From Telopea speciosissima (taxonomy: Eukaryota > Streptophyta > Magnoliopsida > Proteales > Proteaceae), in the NCBI RefSeq assembly GCF_018873765.1, contig NC_057919.1:61518484-61582483 (forward strand): DNA of 64,000 nucleotides, written 5' to 3'. The position numbers were made by a program, and so were the translations under genes. The notes under the pieces are model-generated. The model made no database searches and was not told the origin of the DNA. It worked only from the letters and a program-made list of their open reading frames with translations. This document shows positions 1-11,854 of this stretch, piece by piece; positions within the stretch are counted from its first letter, which is position 1; every line of letters starts with the position of its first letter.

Positions 1-1215
1 GTTCTCGTGAAGAGAGGGGTGTCGAGTAAATATATTGATGTAATTAAAGATATGTATGAGGGCGTGGTGACTAGTGTGAGATCTGTGGGAGGTCAGGGCA
101 AGGAATTACCAATTATGATTGAGCTACACCAGGGATCGACTCTAAGCCCTTATTTGTTTGCACTTATCATGGATGAATTAACCAAGAGTATTTAAGACGA
201 GGTCCCATGGTGTATGCTCTTCGCCGATGATGTCGTTTTGGTAGACGAGACTAAAGCAGAGATTAATGCTAAGTTAGAGATGTGGAGATCAACGCTTGAA
301 ACTAGAGGCTTTAAGATTAGTAGATCAAAGACGGAGTATATGATGTGTAACTTTAGTCACTCTATGATGGATAATGATATGGTGAAAATTAAGGAGAGAG
401 AGATACTGCAAAGCAACTATTTTAGATATCTGGGGTCAAACCATAAATAAAGAAGGTGACATAGATGATAATGTTTTACAAAGAATTAAGTGGGATGGAT
501 GAAGTGGAGAGGTGCGACCGGAGTACTGTGTGATTGACGTATTCCTTTAAAGCTTAAAGGAAAGTTCTATAGGACTGTTGTCCGATCGACTATGATGCAT
601 GGGGCGGAATGTTGGGCAGTTAAGAAGTGTCATATAAAGAAGTAATGTGTAGCAGAGATGAGGATATTAAGATGGATGTGCGGAAAGACTTTGAAGGATA
701 AAGTAAGGAATGATCGTATTAGAGCTGATTTGGGAGTTGCCCCGATCAATGACAAGTTGCGAGAATGTCGTTTGAGGTGGTATGACTATGTTCAACAGAG
801 GCCTGAGGATGCTCCAGTACGAAGGTGTGATCTGATTCTGACTGAAGGAGCTAAAAGAGCTAGGGGCAGGCCGAAAATAACCATAAGAGAGGTTGTGAGG
901 ATGGCATGGATAGCTTGGGTCTTGTACCAAGTATGACCTCAGATAGAGCCTTTTGGAGGCCAAAGATCCATGTTTCCGACCCCATGTAGCTGAGATTTCC
1001 TGACTTCCTGAGCTGGGCCTATTTCCTCGTACTTTCCTTTACTTTCATTTCTCTTTCATTTCTTTTTTCACACTCTCCTCAAGTCTTGTGTCTTGATTTC
1101 TTCTTTTCTCTTACTTTGATGTGCGAGGATCCATGTAACCGACCCCATTTAGATGGGATAAGGCTTAGTTTGTTGTTGTTGCTGTATATTTTTGTTACTC
1201 CATTAAAAAAAAAAA
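1..1215 (+). mobile_element. RTE-type non-LTR retrotransposon, 5'-truncated and decayed
   Basis: Three open stretches on the plus strand (7-195, 214-450, 658-936) read as consecutive pieces of a plant RTE-like reverse transcriptase. The first has the block leading to LSPYLFALIMDELTKSI. The second opens with LFADDVVLVDE, a variant of the catalytic YADD box. The third has the C-terminal signature LRWYDYVQQRP followed by GRPK and REVV, usual in plant RTE elements. Stops and frame changes separate them, so no protein is made. The 3' end fits the family: a GACCCCATTTAGATGGGATAAGGCTT-like segment, a short TTG-rich run near 1172, then an A-run at 1206-1215. The start lies outside the window. Confidence 0.85.
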
Positions 1216-1522
1216 TTCTGTTACCTGTGATGGTTCGTTTACTGCTGATCTTCCTGCCGTTCCTAACTGGAGTCGATAGGGTTGTCTGATTTATTGTGGC
1301 TGAAATCAAAGATCATTGATATTGTTTTCCTCCTCTGATTTGCTGCTCATGGTTATTGATTGCTGAGTTGATTGCAGCTGGTATTTGCCCCTTCTTCTTC
1401 CGTGAAAACCCCCTTTACTGTGTTACAATAATTAACAAGTGTATATTTACGTTTTTATTGTAGAAAGAGATGCTTTATAGAGACAAACTTGAAACAAATC
1501 CCAATGAAACATTTCCAGTGGT

Positions 1523-2441
1523 CATGGTTCAAGATCTCGGCAAGACCTCATTTTTAACTTGGTTTCACCAGGTCTCGAGATGGGACTACAGGCAACACAG
1601 AAAAACAGCAAAATCTCGTGTGAGATCTCGGCACTTATCTTGGTCTCAGTTCGACTCGGTCGAACCAGACCAACTTTAAGTCAATTAAATACCTGGTTTC
1701 GGCGAGATTTTGACCCAAACTCGCAAGTCTCGCTGTGTCTCGCCTCTCTTGGTCTGCTGTGAAGGGAAAACCCATCTTTGATGCTTTTTTTTTGGTTGTC
1801 AAATCTCACCTTCAACTTTCTCCATGTGAAGATTGAAGCTTGTACATTCAACATTGAAGTTTCAACATCTCTCTTGGGAGTTGCATTGCATCTCAAGAAC
1901 ACTTTTAGGTAAAATTTACTTCTCAAAAACAATTTTTTTTTTTATATAAACATGATCAAAACTTGTTTGTTGACAATTTCTTTCCACGTTTCTAACAATT
2001 ATTAGCAAACCATCGAACCATCACCATGTATGTTTATGAAATATGAATATGATGCCTAATACTTAAATGGTTTATGATTTGATGTATTTTATTCCTAATG
2101 CTTATTTAAGTTGTTTTACACCTCTACTTTAATTATATGAGTTCTAATATTGTGTGGAATAGCCTAGGGTAGACCTCATGTACGTCGTAGACTACCAATC
2201 TAGGATCCGAAGTCAAAGTACCATGTTGGGTTTGAATTTGTAAAAACTAATGTTTCCATTGTGTTTAGAAGGTCTAAAATAGAGTGGATGTCAAGTTTCA
2301 GGACCTATCTTGGCCATATGGCCATCGAAACCCACCACCGAGTTGAGACCGAAAAAAAATGCACCATCTCGCCGAGATCTCAGCAGAACTTGGTTTCATG
2401 GCCTGGCGAGACCAGGGGTGAAACCGAGTTCTAAAACCTTG
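1523..2441. mobile_element. Non-autonomous hAT-like element, copy A (919 bp)
   Basis: The element is flanked by a perfect 8 bp direct repeat, ccagtggt, at 1515-1522 and 2442-2449. It begins catggttcaagatctc and ends ctaaaaccttg. The same termini, in reverse orientation, bound a related sequence at 56765-57659, which has a different 8 bp duplication. The outer ends are imperfect inverted repeats rich in tctcggcgagat-like words. An 8 bp duplication and a CAAGG-type terminus are typical of the hAT superfamily. No transposase is present, so it must have been moved in trans. It has landed within or next to an L1-like LINE whose RT motif resumes at about 2454. Confidence 0.85.
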
Positions 2442-2449
2442 CCAGTGGT

Positions 2450-4120
2450 TTGAGCAGGGGACCCTTTATCTTCGTTCTTATTTGTCTATCAGAAGCATTG
2501 TGTGGTTTGTTGGATGAGGCAGTGAAGGGGGCAGTGTAAGGGATATACTCTTGTGCTTTGAGACTGTTTCAGGATTAAAGATGAATTTACATAAGATTGA
2601 GGTGATTACAATTGGGGAAGTGGATAATTTGAAGGAGTTGGCTTTGGAATTGAGTTGTAAAATGGAGTCCCTTTGGATCATGTGCCCTGGCAACTTTTAG
2701 GGGCTATTTATAGGTCAAAGGCACTGTCCACATGGAAGGCGAGGTGTTTTCTGAGATGGGGGAAGCTTAAATTGATTGAAAGCGCTATCAAGTATCCCAA
2801 TATATTACCTTTCCATGTTCTCTATTTCTGCGTGAAGATATTAGAGAAGCTAAGAAGGAATTTTCTTTGGCATTGGGAAAGATGATCAATGGCAATACCA
2901 CTTCGTGGAGTTGGAAAGAAAGGGTTCTGTTGGAGTATAGATAATGGATGCAGGTTTGAGCATTCGGCCAGTGAGGGTGAAGGTTGATTCTTTATTAGGT
3001 TAATGGCTGTGGAGGCCTGTGATGGGGGATTGCCATTTGTGAAAACAAGTTATATCTGCCAAGTATGGGTTGAAAGAGGGTGTTGGGGAAATTGTAGACT
3101 GAATACCACCTGTTGTTCTGGGGTTTGGAAAGGGAAGCACAAGAGACCTAGTAAATTTAAGAAGGAGGTGAGCTTCTTGATGGGATGGGAGGGGAGGAGG
3201 GTGAAGTTTTGGCAAGGAAATTGGTGTGGGAATAGATCCTTGGAGGAGATGTTTCTGAACTTGTTTTCCACCGTGTGAAACCATAATGCAATGGTGGAGG
3301 ATTACGTTGAGAAGATGAGAATGGGAAAGTATGGGTTCCTACCTTTAGAAGGAATTTGATTGATTGGGAACTGGGAAGTTGAAAGTGGTGGAAGCTGATA
3401 AAGTATTGAAAAACAAGGAGTGTGGGGATTTTTTTTTTTTTTTTTTTGAGTTGGGTGGTGGTGGAGGTAGTTGAAATGGAAAATTCTCGATGGCGCCATT
3501 CTTTAAGATGTTGCTTGGTGGTGGAATCATTTTTTCTTACAGGATTCCAAAAGGATCCTTTCAATCTTATTAGTAGGGAGAAGGATGAGAAACATATTCA
3601 TTATGTGTACTGAATTTGAAGAAGTTGCTAGTCATTTGTTTTTGAGATTCAAGATTGCTTCTGATTTGTGGGAAATTTTCTATTGTTAGTGGGAGCCCAC
3701 TGGAGCGTTGCAAATGATTTGATGTCGGCTTTGGGATAGTGGGAAGAGGGGTCTGTGGAATGAAGAGTAGCAACTGTTTGGAAAATAATTCCCTTTACTG
3801 TGTTGGTTTTTATGGAGGGAGATGAATGGCCAGATTTTTGAATCAGGAGGGGATGGCCAAGATAGCAAGGAAGGCCAAGAGGCTGATGTCAAGTTGACCT
3901 TCATTGTAAACAACTATAATATGTGGGAAAATTTGGACATGGTTGTAAATGCGTTAGGGGTCTGGTTTTTTCTGAAGTGTAAAAGGGGGGGGGGGGGATA
4001 AGGTTTTTGAGTCGTAACTCGTAAAGAGTCCTGTTGGGGTTCCAATACTTATATCATCATGAGTATACAGGCGCTCTGTTTTTCCCACAGTAATGCAATT
4101 CTTATCTAAAAAAAACCCAA
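2450..4120 (+). mobile_element. L1-like LINE ORF2 remnant
   Basis: The plus strand gives L1-type reverse transcriptase blocks in broken frames. GDPLSSFLFV is at about 2457-2486. The LGAIYRSKALSTWKARCF and GKLKLIESAIKYPNILPF segments lie at 2694-2820, and KLRRNFLWHWE at about 2850-2880. GRRVKFWQGNWCGNRSLEE at 3190-3250 matches the region after RT. A W-x-x-x-x-x-N-G-Q-I-F zinc-region remnant is near 3810-3840. Many stops and frameshifts make it non-functional. A G-run (3986-3997) and an A-run at about 4108 follow. The upstream part is absent or lies across the hAT insertion. Confidence 0.75.
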
Positions 4121-4442
4121 TTTCTTTAATAGGACTAGAAGAACTTTGAAACAGATACAAGGAAGTTGAAGTTCTACAGATTTGACATCTGCGGGAACTG
4201 AGTCTATATCTATTTGATAGTGCTGTGCAATATATAAGTAATGCTTCTCCCTAGAACCTGTCATCCACCTGATTCACAATCAGCTACGACGGATATTGCT
4301 GAAAATCATGTAATGTACATCTCTGTTGAATCGTGTAACGTCAAACAATTCATTCATTGTTCCTCCCCCCCTCTTAGAGGACAAGTTATTATTTTTTATT
4401 TTGGGTAGACAAGAAAGTAACACATTTAAATTATATACCTTA

Positions 4443-5647
4443 GGCTCTCTTTGGTTGGATTTCAATTTCGCATTCAGGGGGTGATTTCAAAATTTTAAGG
4501 TGTTTGTTATGGTTTTTACACCCTGTTTATGGAAAATAGAATGTAGTGGAAGTCGAAATTCTGAAATAGCTCTGGATTTCAATTTCATCAATTTGACTCT
4601 CTTGCGCTTGCTCTCTCTCCCCACCCCCTTCTCTGCAACCCCCGCCCCACACCCTTCCCATACAACCCTCTCTCTCCCGGCCCCAACCTGCACCCTGCAA
4701 ACCCACCCCTACCCCTGTCATAACCCCCCAATTTCTGTTCAATTTGTTCCATCCTTTTTCCGTCATGAGAGGCTCGTGGAGTGGAGTTCTGATCATGTGG
4801 TTGAGAATGCCGGGAATCCGGGATAGATTTGGGGGTCAATGTTTGTACCTCAACTCGTAAGTTCAAAGCTGGAATAATGGATTTACATGCTCCCAACGAT
4901 GTGTCGACTTACAGAGGAACGGGGAGGCCAGTGAAGGTTTCAAAATAGATACGAGGGATTTGGAGGAACTCCTTTCTAAGCTGAACCCTATGGCTGAAGA
5001 ATTTGTTCCTCCCTTTTCTTTGCTACCTCGCCCCACAGTTTCTATTTTCGGAAGGCAATCTTTCTTGGAGAAAAGCGAAAGCAGAAGAAGAGAGCACCAT
5101 TAACAAGTAACTCTCTGTCTCTCTCTCTGGTTTTTGTTTTCTGTTATGATATTAGAAACTAGAATTGTACCATCTATCTCTGGTTTCATAAATCCGAATT
5201 TCTGGGTTTCCATTCTCCAACAGGATACTTCTTGAGTTTCTATATCCATTGACATTCAACTCTCTGTTGTTGTCGATTTCTCTGTTATTGTGGTAGAAAC
5301 AGAGTGATGATGACATACTCAACGGAGTGTGCTGAGAAGAAGAGAAGAATTCAGTGGTAAAAGAAACCATTCCTCACGAAAATTTTGTGATTCTTACAGC
5401 ATGTGTGGCTGGTCTCTTCACTGGCCTTGACGCTGTTCTATTCAACAATGTAGTGCGTTTCAGTTCGACTCCACGGCCGGAATGGTAGGCGTACATCCCC
5501 CACCTCTCTCTGCCCCACTTGCATCTCTGATTCAGTTGAGCTCCAAATGCAATCAAACAATTTCAGTTTCATGATCATAAACTCATTCGTTGACTAATTT
5601 TAAGAAATCAATCTGATTGCGAAATCGAAATCCAACCAAAGAGAGCC
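4443..5647. mobile_element. PIF/Harbinger-like element carrying a host gene fragment
   Basis: Terminal inverted repeats bound a 1,205 bp segment. The left end is GGCTCTCTTTGGTTGGATTT and the right end is its near-exact reverse complement, ending AACCAAAGAGAGCC. Each is flanked by TTA (4440-4442, 5648-5650). A 3 bp TTA/TAA duplication and a GG...TTTGGTT terminus are hallmarks of the PIF/Harbinger superfamily. No DDE transposase or Myb-like ORF is visible inside, so it is non-autonomous. The interior holds a fragment of a PABP-interacting (CID-type) gene at 4918-5103 and CT-rich tracts. It is too large for a typical MITE. Confidence 0.8.
4918..5103 (+). pseudogene. Fragment of a CID/PAM2 poly(A)-binding-protein-interacting gene
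   Basis: A short open frame with no ATG encodes a segment containing DTRDLEELLSKLNPMAEEFV. The LNPxAxEFxP core is an exact PAM2 motif, the peptide that plant CID proteins use to bind the MLLE domain of poly(A)-binding protein. The preceding RDLEELLSK is also usual in the CID9-CID13 group. Upstream, a second frame near 4790-4825 gives VVENAGNPG, resembling the N-terminus of those proteins, but a stop and frame change separate them. No RRM coding follows, so this is a partial copy inside a Harbinger-type element and unlikely to be functional as it stands. The family match is from memory of the motif. Confidence 0.65.
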
Positions 5648-5689
5648 TTAGGTACTAATACCCCATCTCATCTAGTGCAGATAAGTCAG

Positions 5690-6130
5690 CTAGAGGGCTT
5701 ATTTTATTAGAAATAAGCTTTGGGTTGGGTTATGTATGTGTTGGGCCTTTGATCACATGTGTTTTCATTGTAATGGGTCACTTTAATGGGCCTAAAATAC
5801 AGGTAGAAGGTAGGCATACGGGATAAGGCTTACTTAGTTATTTTTAATTTTAAGGTGTTTAATAGATTTTGAATTCCCTCACTTTGTGTGAGAAGGATTC
5901 CTTTTATTAGTTTGCTTCTTATTTTTTGTTGCTTAGCAATAGGATTTGCTTTTCCTAGTTAGATAAGTTAGCTATATAAAGCTTGTAAAGAGCCAAGTCT
6001 CATTAGACAATTTATGATGAATAAAAGTTAAGTTTTCTTCATCAGTGTTGTGTGATTCAGTCATGATGAGAAGCCTATACTTTGTTCTTCTTGCAATTAA
6101 GGAATTGTTTTCTATTCTCTTGATCTTCTC
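5690..6130 (+). repeat. LTR-like sequence, related to the LTR near 61.9 kb
   Basis: The stretch aaataagctttgggttgggtta...tgttgggcctttgatcacatgtg...aatgggcc matches the reverse complement of about 61890-62010 at many positions. It also contains a TATA-like tatataaag (5974) and an AATAAA at 6019. This looks like a decayed LTR of the same copia family, in the opposite orientation. Exact ends were not found. Confidence 0.5.
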
Positions 6131-7095
6131 TTGAAGGTTGTCGATTCAGTTTTCTGTTCTTCTATTTCCCACAATTGATTTCGAGTCTGGTTTCTGCGAT
6201 AGTGGCTTTCCTACTCTCACTACGACTGCTAGAATCAGGGCTTTCTACAGGTCTGATTCAAGTTCTGAGTTCAACAATCTTATATGGTCAATACTCTATA
6301 GATTAATCTGTTGTCAAGTTCAGAATCTGCCGTGTGGATATTGCACTCCTACTCCAATTGGGATTTGGGTCTTGTTACTTTGAAGACTTTAATCTCTGAT
6401 GTTTAATGATCTGTTTCAACTAAAATCATTATCATAGATCAAGTTTCTGTTGAGTTTCATAAATCATTGATCTGATTCCTAGTTTGACTGAATTTGACCT
6501 AATCCTAGTGTCTCTGGAAGTTGTCCACATCAGCAGACCTGATCATTGGATCTTGCTGTGTTTTTCAGAAACTGTTATACCCCATAAAAGAGGCACTCGA
6601 CCAGCTTTATAAGCTGATCTGATTTTGTTATCTTGAATGATAAAGTTTTCTCCTGTTCAATTTCAACCTCAGATTTGATTAAATGTTCAATTACTTTTAA
6701 TCCAACCATTCAGTCATTACCATCTTCTGAAGGTCATCTATATTATTTATTTGTGAGTGATTGTCAGAGTTTGACCTTCATCTGAGATGGTTGACTTTTA
6801 TTGACTTTTTGACTTAGGTTTACTTGGGATCCTGTCAGAGGGATGTTTAGCCTGAACCTCTAGGGTTCATCACTTCATCCTACCTACCCCATATCAAATG
6901 TCCAGTAATCTAGTTTCAAGGGTACAATTACGGTTGGGGTGGTTGGGCAAATGATGAGTTTTGAATTGAGGCTTGGTCCAATGTTGTTCAAATTAAAACC
7001 AACTTTCTCATGCTTGCACCCCAAATTTCAAGCCTCTCTATTTGGATACTGGATCTTCCTCAATGCATTTGTGGAGATTCTTAACAAATATCTTC
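6131..7095. other. Intergenic, no gene recognised
   Basis: AT-rich sequence with short ORFs only. TGATCTG/GATTC-rich text resembles LTR or untranslated leader sequence continuing from the LTR-like repeat, but no coding domain, tRNA or clear terminal repeat was seen. Confidence 0.4.
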
Positions 7096-7232
7096 CATAG
7101 TTGTCAAGGCGTTGCCTAGGCGTCCAGGCACCTTGGTCGCCTAGGCATGCGCTTTGGATGCCTTGGTCGCCTAGTTGGTGTCACCTTGATTTTGGACCCT
7201 CTCCAACACCTTGGGCTGCCTAGACAACTATG
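7096..7232. mobile_element. 137 bp hAT-type MITE
   Basis: The inverted termini are CATAGTTGTCAAGGC at the left and, in reverse complement, CATAGTTGTCTAGGC at the right. A perfect 8 bp target duplication, atatcttc, lies at 7088-7095 and 7233-7240. The interior is made of repeated cctaggc/gcctagg words. It has no coding capacity. Size, TIR and 8 bp duplication place it with hAT MITEs. Confidence 0.85.
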
Positions 7233-9179
7233 ATATCTTCTGTGGTTGAAATAGTTTTGTACTTTCAAAGAAATTTGTCATTTTCTTCACAAGAAAGATT
7301 ACTCTAATTCCGATAGTGTGAATCTGGAATCCGTGCCTTTTTTTCCCCTTCTGAAAATTGTCTTGTCAATTTGTCATTTACTTTCAACTTATTTGGTGCC
7401 GTCCTTGAAGTGGTTCTCTACAAAAATATTAAACACCCTGTGTTATTTCAACCCAGTGGCAGTCAATTATTCTGGAGCTCTGGTTATTTCTTTTTGGAAT
7501 TTGTGAACTAATTTAGCATGTTCATTCAGGTGTGGGACAGACTTTGCTTTATCGCAGAAGGGAAATCAGCAGGGATCTTGGTGGGACATCTAGAAGGCAT
7601 TACATTTATTGACAGCCTGGGAGATGGGTGTTATTTTATTTCAAATGGTAAAGATCAGACCACCAAACTTTGGGGTATCCGGAAAATGTCCTCAAATGCT
7701 ATATGGTATGTTAACCTTCCCAAACTGGATCTCTCGGTTTCTGATGTTCAATTAACTAATGACTTAAGGTGCTGAGCTTCCCAATTGTTGACAAGCCTAA
7801 TGAGGCAAGGGGATCAAGATACCATGCCCCCACTAGCATTAAGCATCAAGCAGTCTAAAACTGTAATTTCTGTATTTGATGGCACATTTGGCTTTTAAGT
7901 GGAGGGTCAGCCGGTCAGGCTACCATTCATCACCACAGAAGCAGTTTTATTATCATAACAACTTTCCAGTGGCCAGTTCCATAGTTAGGTACTTAGGTAT
8001 AAGCAGAGTAGATATTCTGATGTAGTTGTAGATCTTTTGTTGGATTTGTATAAGACTATAAGCAGAGTAGGCCCAGAAGAATTTTGATGACATCAATATT
8101 TCTTCCAAATTCTGGGTAATGCATCACATCCAAATCACACAGTTTATGATCATGCTTTGAAGAAAGAGTAAGATATTAAGCATGATTCTCTGTGGAATTC
8201 ATAAATCATGTTTCTCTGTACAATTTCTTATGCATTCAAATGTCTTATTGGCACATTGATGTCGAATAATACAACCTTGATGTAGCCTAGTCTCCCATGG
8301 ACATAAGTTGGTTATGCATGCAAATTTATGCATCCATGTATGTGAGCCTGCATGAATTTTTTGTAAGGGCATCTCTGGTGTTTGTGGTTTTGCCAAGGTG
8401 CTTGTTTGTGCATATACGTTTACCTATTATTTAATTGTCTATAATAGTTGCATGTCTGTATGTACATTATAGACAATTGAATAATAGATAATGTAAACAT
8501 TTACCCAAGCGTGTAACTCTACTTTGGGTACATTTAATTCTGAATATATGGCATCCACATGTTCATGAAAAGGCAGAGTTATGTATCGAACTCACTGGAA
8601 TCATCAACCAATGAGTCGGGTCTGGTTTCGCCAAAGTATGGTTTCTACTGAGGTCCAAAGATTTGTATGGATTGACCACCATTGAAATAGTTTATGAGCT
8701 CAACATTAACATGGTGATATTCCTTTTTTTATAGGCAATGCAAGATTTAGGAATTATGGATGAGACTACTGTTTGATGGATCCGGACCAGGCAAGAGACC
8801 TAAGGTCGTGTTTGGTTGGAGGTTTCTTCGGAGACTGATTCGACGGGATCTGGATTCCCTAATTTTTTGCGTGTTTGGTTTCTCGGAACCCGGTTTCGTA
8901 TTAGATTCTAAGAATCCACGAAAATCCATTTTACAGTGTAATTTTGGAATCCACAAGAATTGGGGTGAATTCTAAAACGAGTCCAGGCTGGGCCCTAATA
9001 TATATAAGATGGATTCTATTGGAATCCAAAAATCGAGACTGAACTTCACTCAACCTCGATTGCTAAGGTTTCTCTCACTATCGTCTTCAACCATGTCGTT
9101 TTCATCCGTCGCGTTTTTCTTCTCCAAGGAAGCGAAGACGAAGACCATGTCAAGCTCTGCAACTCCAAGGTTCTTCACG

Positions 9180-9455
9180 ACTCTCTCTCTCTCTCTCTAT
9201 CTTTGTTTCTCTGTCTCTCGCTCCCTCTCTCTCTCTCTATCGTTCTCGTTTTCTTTATCTCTGTCTCTCTCTCTCATTATTTCTCTGTCTCTCCCTTTAT
9301 CATTCTCGTTGCATTGTAGTTAGGGTGTTTTTTTAAAAATTGGAATTATTGATTGCTAACCAATTTTTTCTCCATTTCAGGTCCTAGGAAATTCAATTAG
9401 AGTCGTTTTGAACATCTCCACTGGAAGGAGCATCTTGGATTAACGCAGGTATGGC

Positions 9456-9486
<31 letters not shown>

Positions 9487-9600
9487 CCTTATCTATCGTT
9501 GCATTATAGTTAGGGTTTTTTAAAAAATTTTCATGGTTTGTACTGATTGCTAACCAATTTTTAGGAAGTTCTATTTAGGGTCGTTTTGAACATCTCTTCC
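9180..9600. repeat. CT microsatellites and a duplicated ~180 bp block
   Basis: Runs of CT at 9181-9290 and 9461-9486 each precede a block reading gttgcattgtagttaggg, a T/A-rich stretch, gattgctaaccaatttt, then agtcgttttgaacatctc. The block occurs at about 9310-9420 and again at about 9498-9596 with changes. This is a local duplication inside the Harbinger element, just upstream of the captured RING exons. Confidence 0.7.
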
Positions 9601-9699
9601 ATCATAGGCTTTCTTCTGTGATTAGCCTGAATTGGTTTTACCCAATTTTATACTAGTATGTGAGGTGCTAAGCCCTACCCTACGATTTGATGAATGAAT

Positions 9700-11854
9700 A
9701 GAAGCTTTGCTGCTACTTGATTCTGTGGATTCAATGGAAGGCATCTTAGGTAGTAGTACTGTGGAAGTATTTCTTCCAGCATCTTAGGTAGTAGTACTGC
9801 GGAAGTAAGTAGCCGTGAAGCAAGAAGGAACAGTAGAAGACTGTTCTGGGATGCTTTTTCGAGACGCAGTTCTAGAAGGCATATTGATTCTCCAACCGTA
9901 GTTTTCTCAACTGAGGATGCTGATGATCTGGGAATGCATGACAGATGGCTCCTTGATTTCGGTGGTGATCTCTTTGAGGATGGCTTTGGTGGTGATTCAG
10001 GATACCTTGGCAGTAGAAGTCATGGCATGAATGAACGGCGATAGAGTTCGAGATCAGAGGTGATCTGTTATTTAATTTTCTTTTCTTTTTGACTTTATCA
10101 CAAGTCATTACTTCTTATCCTGGTAAGCCAGCAGATAGGATATGTTTTGACTGTATTATTAGTTTATCTAGACCATGATATGTGAGTTAGGGTCATTTCC
10201 CACTTAAAGATTTGTGATACATGATTTATTAGAGTTTCTGTTAGATTATGGGGCTGTGGATGCCATGAATCCCTCTTTAGTTTTATATCCCCTATTGTTT
10301 GGATAACTGATAAGTCAATGGTATGTATTGATTTAGTCTGTTCTCATACAATTCATTTTATTTAGGAAACAAAAGCCATAGTTACTGATAGTTATCTTGC
10401 TGGTCTTATCAGATCTGGGAAAGACTTTGTGGTGGACCTGATGAGAGTGGCCGACGTACTAGTTTTTGTGCATCTGGGCTTCACCCTGATGGTACCTGCT
10501 CATGTGAGAGTTTCTCGATGACATAAGAGTCTGGTACTCATGCAAGTATTTCACGAATAGTTATGCTTGCTGAGGCATTATTTGAGGTAGATTCTCTTTT
10601 AATCGAATAGTTTGTTTTTCTCTTGTCGGTTTATGTTCCTTAGGATTGCTTCCTCCTCCTTGGGGTTGGTAATTAGATGTCTGTAAATAAATTATCTACT
10701 TCCTTTCATGTTGTCTAACTGTCATTGGCATGGTAAATCCGACATCTTATGGTTCTGCTGTCTAGTTTTATGAAGTCTTTGGTAGAATTTGTTGTTAGAG
10801 AGTTGATTAATGGTTTGTGTCATAGTTTGCTCTTTTGAAATGGGCAAAAGCTTTAGGGGGATTGAAGGCACATGTAGAGTTATTCCATTTTCAGAACTTG
10901 GTTCCAATAAGTTACCAGATCCTAAACATTGATAGAATATGATTCTAAACTAATGTTCTTAGGAGAGAGAAGGGGGGGGGTCCTGGGGGGAGTTAATATT
11001 ATGCTTTTGGGTCTTCTGATATGGCATAATACCAGACAATATATTAACCAGAATATACAGTTATTTCACACTTAGCTTGAGAGAGTAGATACTAATAGCT
11101 CCACTTTGTTTGTTTGTATTCCCAGCTATTTGTTGTTTTATGAAGTGAGAACGGAAATTGGGATTGCCATTGTTGCGAAAATGCCTATGAAGTCACACTA
11201 GACACAGGGGCTTGGGAGAGGGAGCAAGGGATATTGGATTTTCTATTGCATCCATAACTTACTATTTTTTTAAAAAAAATTTGTAGTCTCTTAACTCTTT
11301 CTATTTATGGGTTATTTTTTCGTGTTCCTGCTCACTTTACTTCTTCCTTTTTCTGAGTGTGTAATTCTTCGGGATGGGTATACCTGGCCCATTTGAGGGC
11401 AATGGTCGTTTAACTCTATTATGCTATTGGCTTGAACACAGCTATACCCAATGGTTGTCATTTTGATTGAGCATATACTCCAATATCGACTTCATAATTG
11501 AACTACTGATTTGTGCAGTAGGCTAACATATTCTGATCAGAATTGCTATGGCTTTGTAGATTCTACAGCGTCAACTAGCACCTTTTCATGATTTTCTTCC
11601 CCCCTCCTCCTCCTTTAGTGATGCTATTTTGTGTTGATTTTGCTACGTTGTAATATGAAAAATCTTGAAATTATCACATGTTCTGCCATCTTAAACTGTC
11701 TTTAATGTGTGATTGCAGGTCTTGGATGAAATCCATCGCCAACCCATGTCACTTTCACTAACAATGGTCTCTGTCCCAGCTCCAGAATCTGTTGTTAACT
11801 CCTTTCCTATCAAGATTCACAAAAACACAGCTGAGTGTGGAAATGATATGGAAC
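9700..11854 (+). pseudogene. RING-H2 E3 ubiquitin ligase gene fragment without its RING exon
   Basis: Three exons match a plant RING-type E3 family (JUL1/At5g10650-like, by recall). The first, ending at 10059, has REARRNSRRLFWDAFSRRSS, HDRWLLDFGGDLFEDGFGGD and SGYLGSRSHGMNERR. The second, 10413-10586, has IWERLCGGPDESGRRTSFCA, SGLHPDGTCSCESFSM and ASISRIVMLAEALFE. The third, 11719-11854, has VLDEIHRQPMSLSLTMVSVP and PESVVNSFPIKIH, with a gtgagt donor. Splice phases join cleanly. In-frame stops occur at 10042-10044 (TAG where Trp is expected) and 10524-10526 (TAA), and a 38 bp tandem duplication near 9743-9810 shifts the frame. The cysteine-rich RING exon that should follow is absent before the element ends, so no ligase can be made. 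Confidence 0.75.

Noticed and set aside
3157-3564. 135-codon minus-strand ORF
   Set aside because: Antisense to the L1 remnant and rich in Lys from the T-run at 3429-3448. No motif.
4500-4826. Pro-rich ORFs on both strands
   Set aside because: Low-complexity CT/CCC text inside the Harbinger element. Neither strand shows a domain.
9009-9323. 104-codon ORF with long Ser-Leu runs
   Set aside because: The C-terminal half is translation of the CT microsatellite. The N-terminal part has no recognisable motif and lies in the Harbinger element.
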